A stretch of DNA of 64,000 nucleotides from Mesodorylaimus sp. YZB2_4. Its lineage: Eukaryota; Nematoda; Enoplea; Dorylaimida; Dorylaimidae. Each line of letters begins with the position of its first letter. Positions within the stretch are counted from its first letter, which is position 1. The notes beneath the pieces were generated by a model that did not search any database, was not told the origin of the DNA, and saw nothing but the letters and a program-made list of their open reading frames with translations. Shown in pieces: positions 48,137 to 59,997 of the stretch. The stretch spans positions 109,097-173,096 of the forward strand of contig JASANH010001166.1 in NCBI GenBank assembly GCA_030248295.1, written 5' to 3'. The position numbers were made by a program, and so were the translations under genes.

Positions 48137-50773
48137 CTACATGAAAAATTTACTACCAGAAAAAACTATAATAAACCATGGACATGTGATATCCAACGCA
48201 TTGAGGTTGAATAAACCTGATTGTGCACCTTTAATACGCATAAACTTTCGAGCTGCAGATTTTCTTCTGCGCAAAAATTCAATCCAAAATCGGCCCAACT
48301 CATTCGATGACAAAATCTGATCATCCATCGAAGCTTTGACAGCCTTCGCTCTGGTATGATATCGACGGTCGTTCAGAGCACCTGAGATGACTCGATAGAT
48401 TTTGCTCGCAGTGACGGAAGAAATATCTGAAAATGCAGTGTAATCATAGAATAAGGAATTCGCATCAAATCATGGCGTGAACTCCTTATCTTCTGTATTT
48501 TTGTCTGCTAAGAAATAGTCAGCTCAAAATTGCGCAAGTGTTATTGTTCTCCCTAAAAACAAGATTCACACTTTTATAATTCTGGACTGAAGAAAACTTT
48601 CTCAGCCTTTTGCGAATTTTTCGTGTCAGATTGCAAATATTGCTGAATCTCATCCGTTTTAAAGAGAGCGTGAAAAAAAGTATCGAATCTCAGGGAAGCT
48701 CGAGCGGATATCGAACTAGTCGAGACTGAGGCTGGAACATATGATACGCTATCGTTTGCCGCGACCATGTTGGTCATCTTGTACGTCTACCTTTCCCTGA
48801 GCGTGTGTGATGCTGCATTGGATTGCGTTCGAGCCTTTCTGCAAACGTTTATTGGAATTTCTTACCAAGAAAACCTCCAATTCGCGATCTTCTCGCAATC
48901 GCACTTGCTCTAAACTGATCTCCATGGGTTGGCATTGCCACTACAGGAATTCCAGCGCAAATTGCTTCCCGAAAACTTTTCGCCCCGAGGTGGGTTATCA
49001 AAAGCTTCGTTTTCCGATGACGCAGCAATGAAGTTTGTGGCACCCAGGCATCTGTAATAATGTTAGGCGGGATATTTGATAAAACCGTCTTCTCTGATTT
49101 AGTTCGAAATTGCCAAACCACTCGGTAATTTGATAAATTAGCGAACGCTTCAAAGAAAGAGTTCACTACTGCGGGAGGTGCTTCGTCCCAAAACACGTGA
49201 TGGCCAGTTGAGAATATGATTGTCCCAATCGAAGATTCATCTTCTATAAATAAACGCATCTCAGATGGAATAAGGCCATCATCAGCTGGGCATGGTGGAT
49301 CCAGTTCAAGTACATCTATCGACGTGGGGTTGGGAAAATCAAGCATAGGAGACGAGTACTGGGCCAGCATGTCGCTGTTGCAAGTAAATGCTGATGGAGT
49401 ATTGAACTCAGTGCGAGGCATTCCGAGTAGACGAGGGACTAAAGAATCCATCTCATGCGACACGACATGGTGACCAATGTGATCTATTGCGTTATGAAAT
49501 CGAGTCACAAAATTTTTATGCTCGTAAATACCGGGATGAACGTGGTATATTGCTGGGTATATTCCCATGTTGACAGGGACTCCTCGGAGATCGAGAGCAG
49601 GAGCCACTAGGAAGTTTGGGTTGAGACTGATAATGGTGATGTTTGATGAATATCTGAAATAAAAAGGAATCCTTTCTAAAATTGTCCACGTTTTAGAAAA
49701 CAAGTAAATACTGTCTGACGAGGGAACAAGCAAAAAAGGGAAGAAAAGATTAAAATTTGCGCTTATGTCGCGTTATTGACCTACGCTGAACTATGCGCAT
49801 ATAAGCTGTAGCCAGATGTATGGATAGAAAGGCGATCAACGCTTCGAGTATGGTGCTTTACGGTAACCAGAAGAAAGGAGGTGAACAGACCGTTTAGGTC
49901 GACAGAGGAAAACGCACAACCAGCACGATTGGTACCGAATTACATATCGCTTAGAAGTGTAAAGTGCCCCATTCTCGGGCATTGTGCAGTAGGCGGGACG
50001 CGCATCAGTCGCGCACTTCGCGACATAAGCGCACGCACGATCAGACATCGACCGTTTACTGAACGGCTTTAAATGCTACTCACAACCGGCCCTTCGAAGC
50101 TTTTATCCCATACTTATGAAACCCTGCAAAGCCCCCAGAAATCCCTCATGAAGCCTATTTTTCTTATGTTAATCAATACTACTTAAAATTGTTGAAATAA
50201 AATTCGGCAAATCATTTTAAAAATCTTCGCGGCTGAGTTTACTGAATATGTTTGCGATCGCTGTAAATCGACTTACTTTTTCGCTTCTGCTGCCGCAAGT
50301 TGTCCGCAAGGTGTAAAACCGTTGTCAATAATTAAAGTGTCGAATAGGTTTTCTGCGAAAAACGACTTGAACTCTTCTAAAAATTCCACATTTCTCATCA
50401 GTTTTCTGCAGATGGACGCGATGCGGGTCCACCAAATCACGTGGGTTGGGGAGCCGAATTTGCGAAACAGTGTACGCGATTTGCTCCAAATGTGGCTGCC
50501 ATTTATCAAAGGAGGTTCGAAGCCCAAATTAGACGCTACTATGTAGTGGTCTTTCACCCCGGAGCCTGGAAAAGATCGCGCTATTTTTTGTCCAGGCCAA
50601 ATTCCAATAATTTGTAAAATAGTCACATCGTGATTTTTTGACGACAAGCTTTCTGCCAGGGGATAAATGCTCTTCGTATGACTGGGATCGTCGAGCAGAG
50701 GAACAAACAAGATTTTAAGGGGAGAAGCAAAGGTGAACACTTGAACGAAAAGAAAAATGCCGAACGTTCGCAT
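48137..50773 (-). CDS. UDP-glycosyltransferase (UGT family)
   Basis: Transfers sugar from a UDP-sugar to small lipophilic acceptors. Family members are ER-membrane proteins with the catalytic domain in the lumen. Three minus-strand exons with matching phases: 50773-50277, 49653-48866, 48426-48137; 524 aa, the normal length. The ATG at 50773 opens a signal peptide (residues 1-17). DDPSHTKS places the catalytic His at 32, and LIIDNGFTPCG the partner Asp at about 150. Exon 2 holds the donor-sugar signature: WVPQTSLLRH…LLITHLGAKSFREA, AGIPVVAMPTHGDQ. The usual HGG is HLG here. Exon 3 has VISGALND.RYHTRAK and LGRFWIEFLRRRKSA, then a hydrophobic C-terminal segment that ends at the stop with no basic cytosolic tail. 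An open frame inside intron 2 (48777-48574) was rejected as an exon. Substrate cannot be predicted. Confidence 0.92.
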
Positions 50774-51284
50774 AACTCGACCACCACTCGGCACTTTGAA
50801 GACTCTTGTGCAGTAACGTTAGACTTGAGCAAAAGTTGCAGGAACCGGAAAGGTGGCGGGAGCGACGCGCGAATAGCGTTATACTGTATCGCCTTTTACC
50901 ATGCGGGGCAACACAGCGGCTGATCGCGAGCGTAGTAGGCATTGTGAAATTCTTAGCTACTGGTTGTCCATTTGAAAATTAGCAAAATCGCGAAGCAAGG
51001 CTGGGGTTAACTCATTTTTTTCAGTACATGGTAGACATAGGAGCCCTGAAGACCCAACTACTCGTAATTGATCGCCTTCGCGAGACCACCACATCACATT
51101 CGCAGGTTTGAGCGCAGGATGGGTCAGATCGAAAACATCAGCCTCAACCGTCAGCCTTTAGTAAGGCCTTTCCAGTCTATTGTTTTCCGCTGTGTACGAA
51201 AACGAATAATTCCCATCTAGTTATTTTTCTGATCTCGGACATAAAATTCATTGAGTTTTGAGAAACAGCTACTTCTTCTACACG

Positions 51285-52460
51285 AAACATTTCTTGACAA
51301 GCCGCTCAAACTTGAGCTTCTAATTTTGAAGAAAAAATTCGACTTCAGTTTTTTCCATGAAAGCTTCTAGGCTTTTGTGATCTTGTACAGTAAAGTACGC
51401 TCAGTTCCATTTTATTTCTCGCCACGTCACTCTTCGTGGTCGACTCCTTTCTGTTATTCTCCCAAGGCATTTGGGTTACCGGATAGAGCATTTTTGTGAC
51501 GGTGAACGCCCTGCCGCTCACTGAAGATTGATGCACTCTATCGCGACACATACTGTAGTATTTCGCTGTCTTGACTGCCCCGACTCCCATTAAATATACA
51601 TTCTTTCTGACGGGTATCCGGGCTGCGAGAGAGCCTCAGGCTACGACATATAATATAGCAGAGAGAAAAGGAGGCCAGGTGAATTGCTTGGCAAGTTTAT
51701 TAACCAGTGTGTGCCACCATGCATTCCTTCTGGCATAATGAATTGCATCTTGGATCCTGACACAAAAGTAAAATTACGGTGCGAATTTTCTCGAGGTGCC
51801 TTCTAATGGTAATTTCATTCCTTCACTCAAGCTTCTTACAGCGAGGCGCCTTCGCTAAATGAAGATCCCGATTCTTTTTGTTTTTGTCATTACGAAATAA
51901 ACTAATTAATCGCACGTTTTCGATTCTAAGGTGCAAAAATGGTGGATTCATCTTTTGCCACTTGCCCCGTTTAAAAAGTTGTTTTGAGGCCTGGAGGTTC
52001 CTTAGCCTTCCTTGCATATCAACTAACACGAACCTCTCTCCAGTCTCACGTTTTCACATAACCTCCGAAACATGAGTTTCATATTGAAAAAGATTCTAAT
52101 TCAGTTTTTTCTACGGAATCTCTTGCGTTCTTGTAGAGCATGCTTCTTGTCGCCATGTTACACTCCTGCTATTGACACCTGTTTTACAGAAAAGTGGGCA
52201 TTTTCCAGGCGATAAATCAGCTGCCCTCTATTGTATGTAGATGGAGGTCGATGCATTCCATCGGGACAGATAGCAAATCGCTGCCTTGACTGCGCCATGC
52301 CAACCGAAAATAATTTCTAAAGGAAAAGAGTGTGCTGCGAGAGAGCCTGAGCCTGTGGCGAAGAGAGAGAAGGTTGGTGAATTGCTGCTAGCGCGCAATA
52401 AATGCCGCCATGATGCTTCTTGAAAACAAAAAAAACTTTGCTACGAATTTTTTGTTGTGC
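51285..52460 (+). repeat. Tandem pair of duplicated blocks (5' side of the UGT gene)
   Basis: Two diverged units lie head to tail: 51285-51830 and 51833-52460. Both contain TTTTTTC.A.G.AA, GTGACGG/CAGGCGAT positions, GATGCA.TC.ATCG, GCGAGAGAGCCT, GCAGAGAGAAAAG/GCGAAGAGAGAG and a GCCACCATG/GCCGCCATG block near the end. Both match 45668-46350 on the other side of the UGT gene, the second one better. No open frame or terminal repeat explains them. Confidence 0.65.
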
Positions 52461-52494
52461 CTTTTCGTGGCAACTACTTGACTGGCGATTTTTT

Positions 52495-52625
52495 TAACTT
52501 GTTCTTTACGAAAAGTATTTCGTTTGCTTTTGGGCACATATTCTTTGTAACTGAAAACTGGTTTTCTTGAAAGCGCTCTTAAAAGTGCAGTGACATACTG
52601 TGCAGGAAATATTTCCTTTTCCCAG
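52495..52625 (+). repeat. Duplicated block matching 47465-47580
   Basis: TTTTGGGCACATATTCTTTG, ACTGAAA…GTTTTC.TGAAAGCGC, GTGCAGTGACATACTGTGCA and GAAATATT.CCTTTTCCCA are shared in the same orientation with 47465-47580. It is part of the series of blocks repeated on both sides of the UGT gene. Confidence 0.65.
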
Positions 52626-52806
52626 ATGTATCACGTACACACGGCTTGTTATTTTAGGCTGATATTTGCCTCCCCCACCTAACTAGCCTCCTTTTTTAAC
52701 AAGAAACAACGTCTTCTGTAATTCGACGATGGCATGACAGATTTGAAAAACAAAATTGCTATTAATTTAAAAAGAAATGAAATTTGCTGTAAACCTGTCA
52801 ACCCTG

Positions 52807-53053
52807 TAAACAGCTGAGCTGTGAGCCCTGTCTGTGTTGGATAGCCGAGACTGTCTCCTCGCATGGCTTCAGTCTCTCTACTCTGAGCCCCTCGACAGTA
52901 CCGGGTCAGTCACCCACGGCCCGGCGTCCAAAGCCAGCGAGGGTTTATGGGCCGCAAGCCGACCTCCATCACCGGGGATCGAACCCGGTACGAGTCCAGC
53001 CGCTATCAAGCATTACGGAGAGACGAATGCTCACCCGCTGCACCACCGCGGCC
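52807..53053 (-). repeat. tRNA-derived SINE, family 2
   Basis: On the minus strand it begins GGCCGCGGTGGTGCAGCGGG (A box TGGTGCAGCGGGTGAGCATT) and has a consensus B box, CGGGTTCGATCCCCGG. It is followed by an unrelated ~165-bp body (CCGTGGGTGACTGACCC, CTCAGAGTAGAGAGACTGAAG) that is repeated at 5766-5980. The region between the boxes does not look like a mature tRNA. It is the best preserved copy of the family here. Confidence 0.75.
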
Positions 53054-53149
53054 ACGGCTTAGGTAATGTTGTTACAGTTAATGAAACAGCTAAATAATAG
53101 AGCTACTACTGCGACAAAGACCCCATACACATGTTAAATCCGTCGTGTA

Positions 53150-53265
53150 GTTGCAAAGTTGAAGGCCTTTTAAGATTCGCACAGCGCGCTTTTGCGGATC
53201 GCATAGCAGACTTCTTATCCAATTGATTCCTCATCATCTTCTACTGACGACCTACTGTAGTTAAC
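53150..53265 (+). repeat. Duplicated block, copy 2
   Basis: Matches 47905-48020 as described there. After about 53280 the similarity ends, so the duplication does not carry a visible second UGT gene. Confidence 0.65.
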
Positions 53266-53439
53266 TATGTGCTCTGTCGAAAGTACTTACAAAACTGATT
53301 GTCTTGGCGGGAGTAAAATTGTTTAAAAATGCCTATACCTGGAAAAGGAGCACGATAAAGGTCAAAAAGGTTTGCTTGAGCCTGCTCCTCCCTTACAATC
53401 TAGCGTTCAATAAAATAGTAAATCCGACATTAGTCGTGT

Positions 53440-54429
53440 TAGACCCTGGATCAGGTCGGGTTGATCCCGACCCAACTCGACCCGAAAGTCCCTGACCGAA
53501 ATTCCGGGTCGGGTTGACCCGAAATTGTTAGCAGCATATGAAGTCCCTTGAGATAAAACACTTGCACAATTCCTCCCAACATATCGTGACTTTGGTGTAA
53601 ATGTGACTGTGTGAAAATATTTCGATGAAGACACCTTATTTTACGCACCCGAGTTTTTTTTTGTTGGTATTCCCTAGTAATCCTTAGTAAATGAAACAGC
53701 ATTCTTTTTCTATTTTCCACAGTGCCCAAATAAAAAAAATTAGTGTATCTAAAAGCGACTTGGGTCTTTACGCTAGTTTAGCAAGCCTTGACCAATCTAA
53801 ACAATAGAGACTACTTGCATAACTTTTCAAGTCAGAGACAGGCTCTACTGATTAACCCGCCCCACACTAGAGTATTCACCAAGTCTTCACAAAAGATATT
53901 GCTAACATAGTCATATTGTGCTGGAGACTAGCTCATGTCAGGACCATTGCTACTGATGGAGGAATGTGGGGGGGAGGGGCACCTACTGTATGTCTTTCGA
54001 TCACAGTGAACTGTTTTGCATGTAATATGATGGTGGTCAAGAGTGTTATTGGTGCACAGTGTACATTGCATACCCAAGAACTTACGTCTCCATATTCAGG
54101 AATCAAATGTGACTGTATTCCTAATAAGACCTGTTAGGAATTACCAAGTCCTTCTCACGTCAGACAATGGCTAGTCCCACCCATGCATCAGAATGTCAAT
54201 GAGAACTTACTTACAGTAGATGAACGCTTTCGCATGATGACTCAGAACATTTTCATTATGCATGCATAAATCATATTCTGCTAATCCTGGATTTGGACAG
54301 ATATGAAAACTTTTTTGTATTTTTTAATAGCAGAAACTTGCAAAACTGAAGTATTTTTGACCAGTTTGACCTGATCTTTTGAAAAAGTGCCCCGACCCGG
54401 CCCGAGTATCTGACCTGATCCGGGGTCTA
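53440..54429. mobile_element. hAT-like element with TAGACCC ends, 990 bp
   Basis: It starts TAGACCCTGGATCAGGTCGG and ends GACCTGATCCGGGGTCTA, an imperfect terminal inverted repeat. The flanks GTCGTGT and GTCGTGAT suggest an 8-bp duplication with one change or lost base. Its right ~200 bp are the inverted equivalent of the left end of 24854-25919. No transposase was recognised in its short open frames. Confidence 0.65.
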
Positions 54430-54549
54430 GTCGTGATCAAGAATTTCTTAACAACCAGCAGAAGAATGAAGAATGTTTCATTGATGAAGAAACTGCCATT
54501 GAAGACGTCAAGTCATAAGTAATGTTGAGGAACGAAGATAAAACAGTCA

Positions 54550-55115
54550 CGCTGCTCACACCGGTTGCCCTAGCCCTATCCCTGCGAGATACTGCAAAAC
54601 GAAAACTATTCGCATTCGAAAAAGTTCGCTGTCTTTGCCGGTAGGATTCAACTGTGGAAATTTTCCATCGCGAAAAAACGTGTGCATTTTCAAAAATTCG
54701 GCAAAGCGCAAAAGCTGACCCTGCGCATAAGTCCACTTTATGCCCAATGATTTACAGATTTACGGCATGGCCTTGACTTATTTGTTACGTAATTTGTTGT
54801 AGAAAATGACATAGACAAGATGATGGTGGGCGTAGTGAGGTGCAATAGTTGCTTGTAGTTTGAAACTTGTAGGGCATCTTCATTTGGCGCCCAATATCTC
54901 GAGCCAGGTGAGAGGTAAACGGTTTTCGCGACAGGCTTTTCCTCGTCCATTTGCGAATACGCTGATGTGAGTTGATCGAGAAAGACCAAAAGATTAATGA
55001 GTTATGGGCAATAGCGCCCAGCCATTCTACAAAGAACGTTTTTTAGCAATGATCCCATGAAAATCGAGTTTGCACAAAAAGCACTGTTGCGTCGCTTTCA
55101 TCACTCATGGGTGCA
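54550..55115 (-). repeat. Repeat with coding-like frames, copy 1
   Basis: On the minus strand one frame begins LLVFLDQLTSAYSQMDEEK near 54990. A second frame, in another phase (IKWTYAQGQLLRFAEFLKM … FRMRIVFVLQYLAG), follows at 54747-54556. The first ~250 bp match 59560-59790. The amino-acid pattern looks coding-derived but I do not recognise it; a multicopy transposon ORF is likeliest. The Mutator-like element at 55131 starts just beyond. Confidence 0.45.
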
Positions 55116-55130
55116 CCAGGGTCGACCGTG

Positions 55131-57430
55131 GGGTCTGGGTAAAACACGGAAACGGGTACGGATACGCAAAAGTGGGTAAAACACGGAAACCCGGAAACAC
55201 GGAAAGGGCGGATACGCGCACATTGGTACAATGCGGATAAAAACACGGGAAGCGCGGAACGGACGCCCAGAAAGTTGCAAGGCATTCAAATCGTGCCAAA
55301 ATACTTCACGAATAGTGTTACTTTATAGTTTTTCTGAAAATTCCGGATGTCTAGTAGCTACAGCAAATCGCGTCATTCCAATGATTTTTATTTTGAACGT
55401 AGCTTCTAAAATCTAACTTGTTCACTTTTTAGGCAGTTCCACGATGCAATTATTGCACAGCCCATTTATCAGTAATTCCGTGCCATAACTTGAATAGACT
55501 CAGTCTCATCGTCAGCTTAGGAATATGTATCGGGTAAGCAAGGTCTGTTTGATTCTGGTTCCCGCATCAGTTACCTAGGTTTGTTACTTGGCAAAATTCT
55601 TTAACTTACCGTCGTCTGTTCTTTCGGAGATAGTAGGACCCTATATTTTATTTTCAGGCAGTCATGAAAATCCTACCAATGGATTTCGACTGACCCGCCG
55701 GAAATTTGAACAGCAATGTTTCTTGGAAAAGATTAGGTAAGCAAAGGGTGTTTGATAAGTGCTGGCTTTATTCTTCTTGGCTGGTTAGTACACAGTAGTG
55801 CAAGAATTCAGCGGGCTTGTACATCACTGGATACCTTGGTCGGTAATTTACAAAGCATCTGAGATAGAAGGGGGTGTCTCAAGTTAGGTAGGTTTTCAAG
55901 GAGCAGTCGGTCTGGAAACTGTCATTGCATGCTCCAGACCTAGTTGTTTTAGTGAGGTCAGCTAGCTTTATCAATCTGTTGCCTTTTATTCTCACCAGGA
56001 CTGATCCGTCTACTGTACGTCCTAGCCACTCTCAGTAAATATGTATTGGGAGCTTTGTTCTTATGACAAAGTTCATCTGCTTTAGTTTCAGGCACGATAT
56101 GATTGGGCGTGGCAAAAATTGCAATAAATTTTAGATTCTTTATTGGTATTACTGTATTTATTGTTTGCTTTCTGTTATGCAAGCTAAGAAAATAATCAGC
56201 ATTCTTTTTCTTCAAAGTCGAGTATAACCTTTAAAAGCCCACTGGCCTTGGCTAGCATAAATGGCCGCAGTCGGACAAATATTGCGTAAACAGACTGAAA
56301 TCAAATGCAATACATATCGCAAAATAGTTTTGAAGTGCAATATATTTCACTCATCGCAGCTGAATCACAGATCGCTCCATTCGTCATGAATCGACGGAAA
56401 TCGAACTGTGTAGGGCCCATGAGCTAAACGATGTTGCGCATCAGCTTCCTAAATCAGAAAACGGTTGTCCTTTACGATCCAGTTTTTTGGATAGTTCCCA
56501 GGCTCTATTCCACCAATCCTATTTTGGGCAAAGTATATTCAACGCATTCTGTGGCGAAATCGTGATATAAAGTAGTGACTTACCGATTGTCTCGTGCGGA
56601 TCGCAGACGTTCGAACGCGCGGACACTCTTCGCATGCCATGATACTTGATGAACTGGAAAAGTTCAAGTGCTTCATCGTAAATATCAAGTGGGCACTTTA
56701 TTGTCTAGTTTCATGAGGAGAAACGGGCCCACATTTACCATAGAACCAAGATAAAGTTGAAATCGATCAGGATTCTATCAGGATCAGGTCTTGATATCTC
56801 CAAATCAACAGATACTAAGGGAGTATGCCTAAATGAACAAAGCAAAATTTCGCAGACTGATTGCCCGCTTCAGTCTTTCTCTTATCTGAATTAGTCAAAA
56901 CAAGCATCTGAACAATCTGTTTTTCAAGTTACGTAAGGTAGCCTATGTCCCTACATTACTTACAGATGCCCCCAGATCTAGGCCTACGAAAAAAGAATGT
57001 CTTTACTTACTCGAGATTCCATTGAATTTTTCCATTCCATTATCGATATTCCACTGACACTGAGTCTATTCAAGTTACGGCTCGGAATTACTGATAAATG
57101 GGCTGTGCAATAATTGCATCATGGAACTGCCTAAAAGTGAACAAGTTAAATTTTAGAAGCTACGTTCAAAATAAAAATCATTGGAATTTCGCGATTTGCT
57201 GTAGCTACTAGACATCCGGAATTTTCAGAAAAACTATAAAGTAACACTATTCGTGAAATATTTTGGCACGATTTGAATGCCTTGCAACTTTCTGGGCGTC
57301 CGTTCCGCGCTTCCCGTGTTCTATCCGCATTTTACCAATGTGCGCGTATCCACCCTTTCCGTGTTTCCGGGTTTCCGTGTTTTACCCACTTTTTCGTATC
57401 CGTACCCGTTTCCGTGTTTTACCCAGACCC
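55131..57430. mobile_element. Foldback, Mutator-like element with ~374-bp inverted arms
   Basis: The left arm is 55131-55504 and the right arm 57057-57430; they are near-identical reverse complements. The element starts GGGTCTGGGTAAAACACGGA and ends with the reverse complement. It is flanked by a perfect 9-bp duplication, TCGACCGTG, at 55122-55130 and 57431-57439. The outer ~130 bp of each arm are a run of short repeats (GGGTAAAACACGGAAAC, GGATACGC). The inner part of the arm is unique sequence. The 1.55 kb core has no recognisable transposase, only short frames (largest 55958-56215, minus). Long arms plus a 9-bp duplication fit a non-autonomous MULE/foldback element. Confidence 0.85.
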
Positions 57431-57472
57431 TCGACCGTGGGCGTGGTGCAAATTAAATGAAAACTCTTGTAG

Positions 57473-57640
57473 GGGTCGCGGCATAGCGGGTCAAGGCGTC
57501 GGCCTCTCACGCTGAGTGCGCATTACAGGGGAGAGTTCGACTCCCGCCTCGGCACAAAATGATTGTCAAATATGTTTTCCTTAGCCCTCTAGTGCGCTGT
57601 ATGGTGTTGCTATGGATAAAGTATGACATGACATTTGTAG
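57473..57640 (+). repeat. tRNA-derived SINE, family 1
   Basis: GGGTCGCGGCATAGCGGGTC (A box), GAGTTCGACTCCCGCCTCGG (B box) and GATTGTCAAATATG match the SINE at 35761. The tail GGATAAAGTATGACATGACA recurs at 34565-34585. It begins 34 bp after the target duplication of the foldback element. Confidence 0.65.
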
Positions 57641-58079
57641 GGGAAAATCGATTCGTACAGCGATTTTGCAATATCATAAGATGAGGAGCTCGAGCGTGCT
57701 GGTTGGTCTGGATTGCATGACAGAAGGGTGCCTGCCCTTTGCATTTGTATTAGTTCTATAAATTAAATGATGGCCATGTTTTTTAATGCACGCTTCGTGT
57801 ATAAGTTTGATGATGGTCACGTGAGTGCCCACCTTGCTGACATTGATCATCGCTTGATGTCCCTGGACTTCTGTCGTCGGGCTGCAAACTATTTGCAAAA
57901 TCTTAGTCATTCATGTTTTCTCTGGTCTCAAATAATGATGAGAAGATGGCTTGTAATTCTGATTTTGAGCAGGAAAAGGAAGCATCACTGCAGTTGATCT
58001 CATTTCATTCATTACGATAGAGTGGTTGGAGAAAAGTTGTAACAGTTGGTTGTTTGCTAGCGGTTATTTCAAACACCAT

Positions 58080-58180
58080 CGGGTTAGAATTTTGGATCGG
58101 ATGATCCGATCCGAAGTTTCGGATGGTGATTTTTCTGATCCGATCGGATCGGATTCAATCCGATTCGGCCGTGACCTGTG
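58080..58180. repeat. GATCCGA-rich palindromic stretch
   Basis: Repeated GGATCGGATGATCCGATCCG and TCCGATCGGATCGGATTCAA words form several overlapping palindromes, like the terminal regions of the hAT-like elements in this window. Element ends could not be fixed. Confidence 0.4.
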
Positions 58181-58679
58181 CAGTGAGCAGCAGCGGGCCA
58201 GGGGATGCACAAATTTTTAACCAATTATTTTCGATGTAATACCGCAAGAACCAAAAAGTCTGGTTTTCTGCGAGGCTTGCGAAATGGATCATAACCGCTA
58301 TCGTGTCAATTTTTATCATAATCTGTCCAATACGTGATGAGCGACGGATGAAAAAGCCTAAAAAGTGACTATTTTTAGAAAAAACTTTTCAGAAATTGCT
58401 AGTTTTTAAAAAAATTTTTCTAAAAATGAATAAAATGAAAAAAAATGAATCTAAAAAAAAGGCAGAGTCTGGAAGTTCAAGCTTTCAAAACAGCTAAAAC
58501 TTACAAATGTACGTCCTCTACCTGCTGCTTTAGGCTGATAATGTCTCCTCCTTGTCGTCTTCTCCTCCCTTGAGGAGGAGGAGGACAGGTAACCTCTCCA
58601 CGCATTTTCAAACGTGAGCATGTGCCCACGGGATAAGGCGACATGCCATTGATTTACCAAGTATCTCTTCAGCACAAAT

Positions 58680-59234
58680 TCGAGTCCAACCAACTGCAGA
58701 ATAGAGAAGTGACAGAATAGTCTTTGCGTATAAATACAGCGATGGTATTCAACCTGGTTTTGCCATCGATCGAAAGACCTGGGTCGAAAAAGCCAAATAG
58801 GATATGTTCCGCAGTCCAGGCAAGAGGCAGAGCCTCCTGTATCTCAAAACGACGAAGAACTTCAATCCATATTTTCGAGGACCACCTGCACGCGATATAA
58901 GCACGTTCTCGATTGCGTCTGACCTTGTCCCGCATGCGTGACATTCACTGGATTCCTTTATAGCCCACATGAATAGTTTGAATAGGCAGCTAATCGTAAG
59001 ATTCTGTGTAAACCGTTGAACGAAATGGAACATTCCCAGTTTGCTTGGTGCCCCGAGCACTGCACGGAGCGTCCAGATTCTTCTCCACTGCCAGCTCGAG
59101 ACCAAAGGCACAAAACTCAAGAAGTCCAATACCAAGGGTTGCTGAAGAGAAGTTAAAGCGCAGCAAGAAGGATAATCCGCCGATCTGACTCTCAACCCTG
59201 AACCCCGGTTCTTCTTTTCCCCCTCTACTTTCAC
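58680..59234 (-). pseudogene. LINE tail with reverse-transcriptase zinc-binding motif
   Basis: The minus-strand frame from 59234 holds LGMFHFVQRF…WAIKESSECHACGTRSDAIENVL, the pattern of the zf-RVT region that follows the reverse transcriptase of some non-LTR elements (F-W … C-CG … E … H-L--C). After a frameshift near 58920 the frame RMRDKVRRNRER…SSKIWIEVLRRF and HILFGFFDPG continues the family's C-terminus. It is fragmentary and non-functional. Confidence 0.55.
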
Positions 59235-59348
59235 AATTATAAGTCGAATTTCAACAGGGAAAAAGCATTCGATGGAAAAAGGAAAATGCCCTTTTCATGC
59301 TCTATCTGAAAATAAATGTCTTTTTGTGAGATCTGTTTTGCAAGATTT

Positions 59349-59790
59349 TCAAAACTCTTCTGTAGTTGGCTGCAATTTTTTGCATATTTGGATAGCAAAT
59401 GTAACGCAAAAGTAGAAAATGGGGGCCACGTTGAAAGCTAGATGGATTGGGTATTTTCTGGGGATTGGGCACATGAAAGCTAGACGGATTGGGCTAGTCA
59501 AACCCCGTCTTCCAATTAGCAAAGGAACAGGAGGTCTGAAAGTCGTCAACGTGGAGAGCATCTTCAACTTTGGCCCCCATATCTCGAGGCGACTTAGAGG
59601 TAGATGCTTTTCCTCATCAATTCGCGAATACGCTGATGAGAGTTGATCGAGAAAGACCAAAAGATTAATGAGTGATGCGCAATATCACTTCGCCCAGTCA
59701 CTTCGAAAAAAAAGTTTTTTGCGATGATCCCGTGAAAATCGAGTTTGTACAAGAAAGCACTGTTGCGTCACTATCATCACTCATATGTGC
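59349..59790 (-). repeat. Repeat with coding-like frames, copy 2
   Basis: The minus strand has VFLDQLSSAYSRIDEEK (from 59660), matching copy 1 at 54.97 kb. Plus-strand blocks GTTGATCGAGAAAGACCAAA, AGATTAATGAGT and GATCCC.TGAAAATCGAGTTT are shared. The two copies diverge after about 59580 toward lower coordinates. Confidence 0.5.
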
Positions 59791-59997
59791 ATCGAATTCA
59801 CGTATAAAAACGTAACCTCACGACGTAAGTGTGACCCCACTCTTGGTGCTTGCCCAATATACTCGTGCCACCATACGCGTACTACAGTGCTGTGCCCGCC
59901 ATGGGGCATTCTACTCAGCTAGACTTCTAGCTTCGAGGGTGAGTCACCTCGGACGCCGAGATGAGAAGGCCGGCCTCGTGGCCTGGCGGGCGACGAG

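Noticed and set aside
48574..48777. Minus-strand open frame between UGT exons as a third UGT exon
   Set aside because: No acceptor gives the required phase, and joining 48866 directly to 48426 gives the full conserved UGT sequence.
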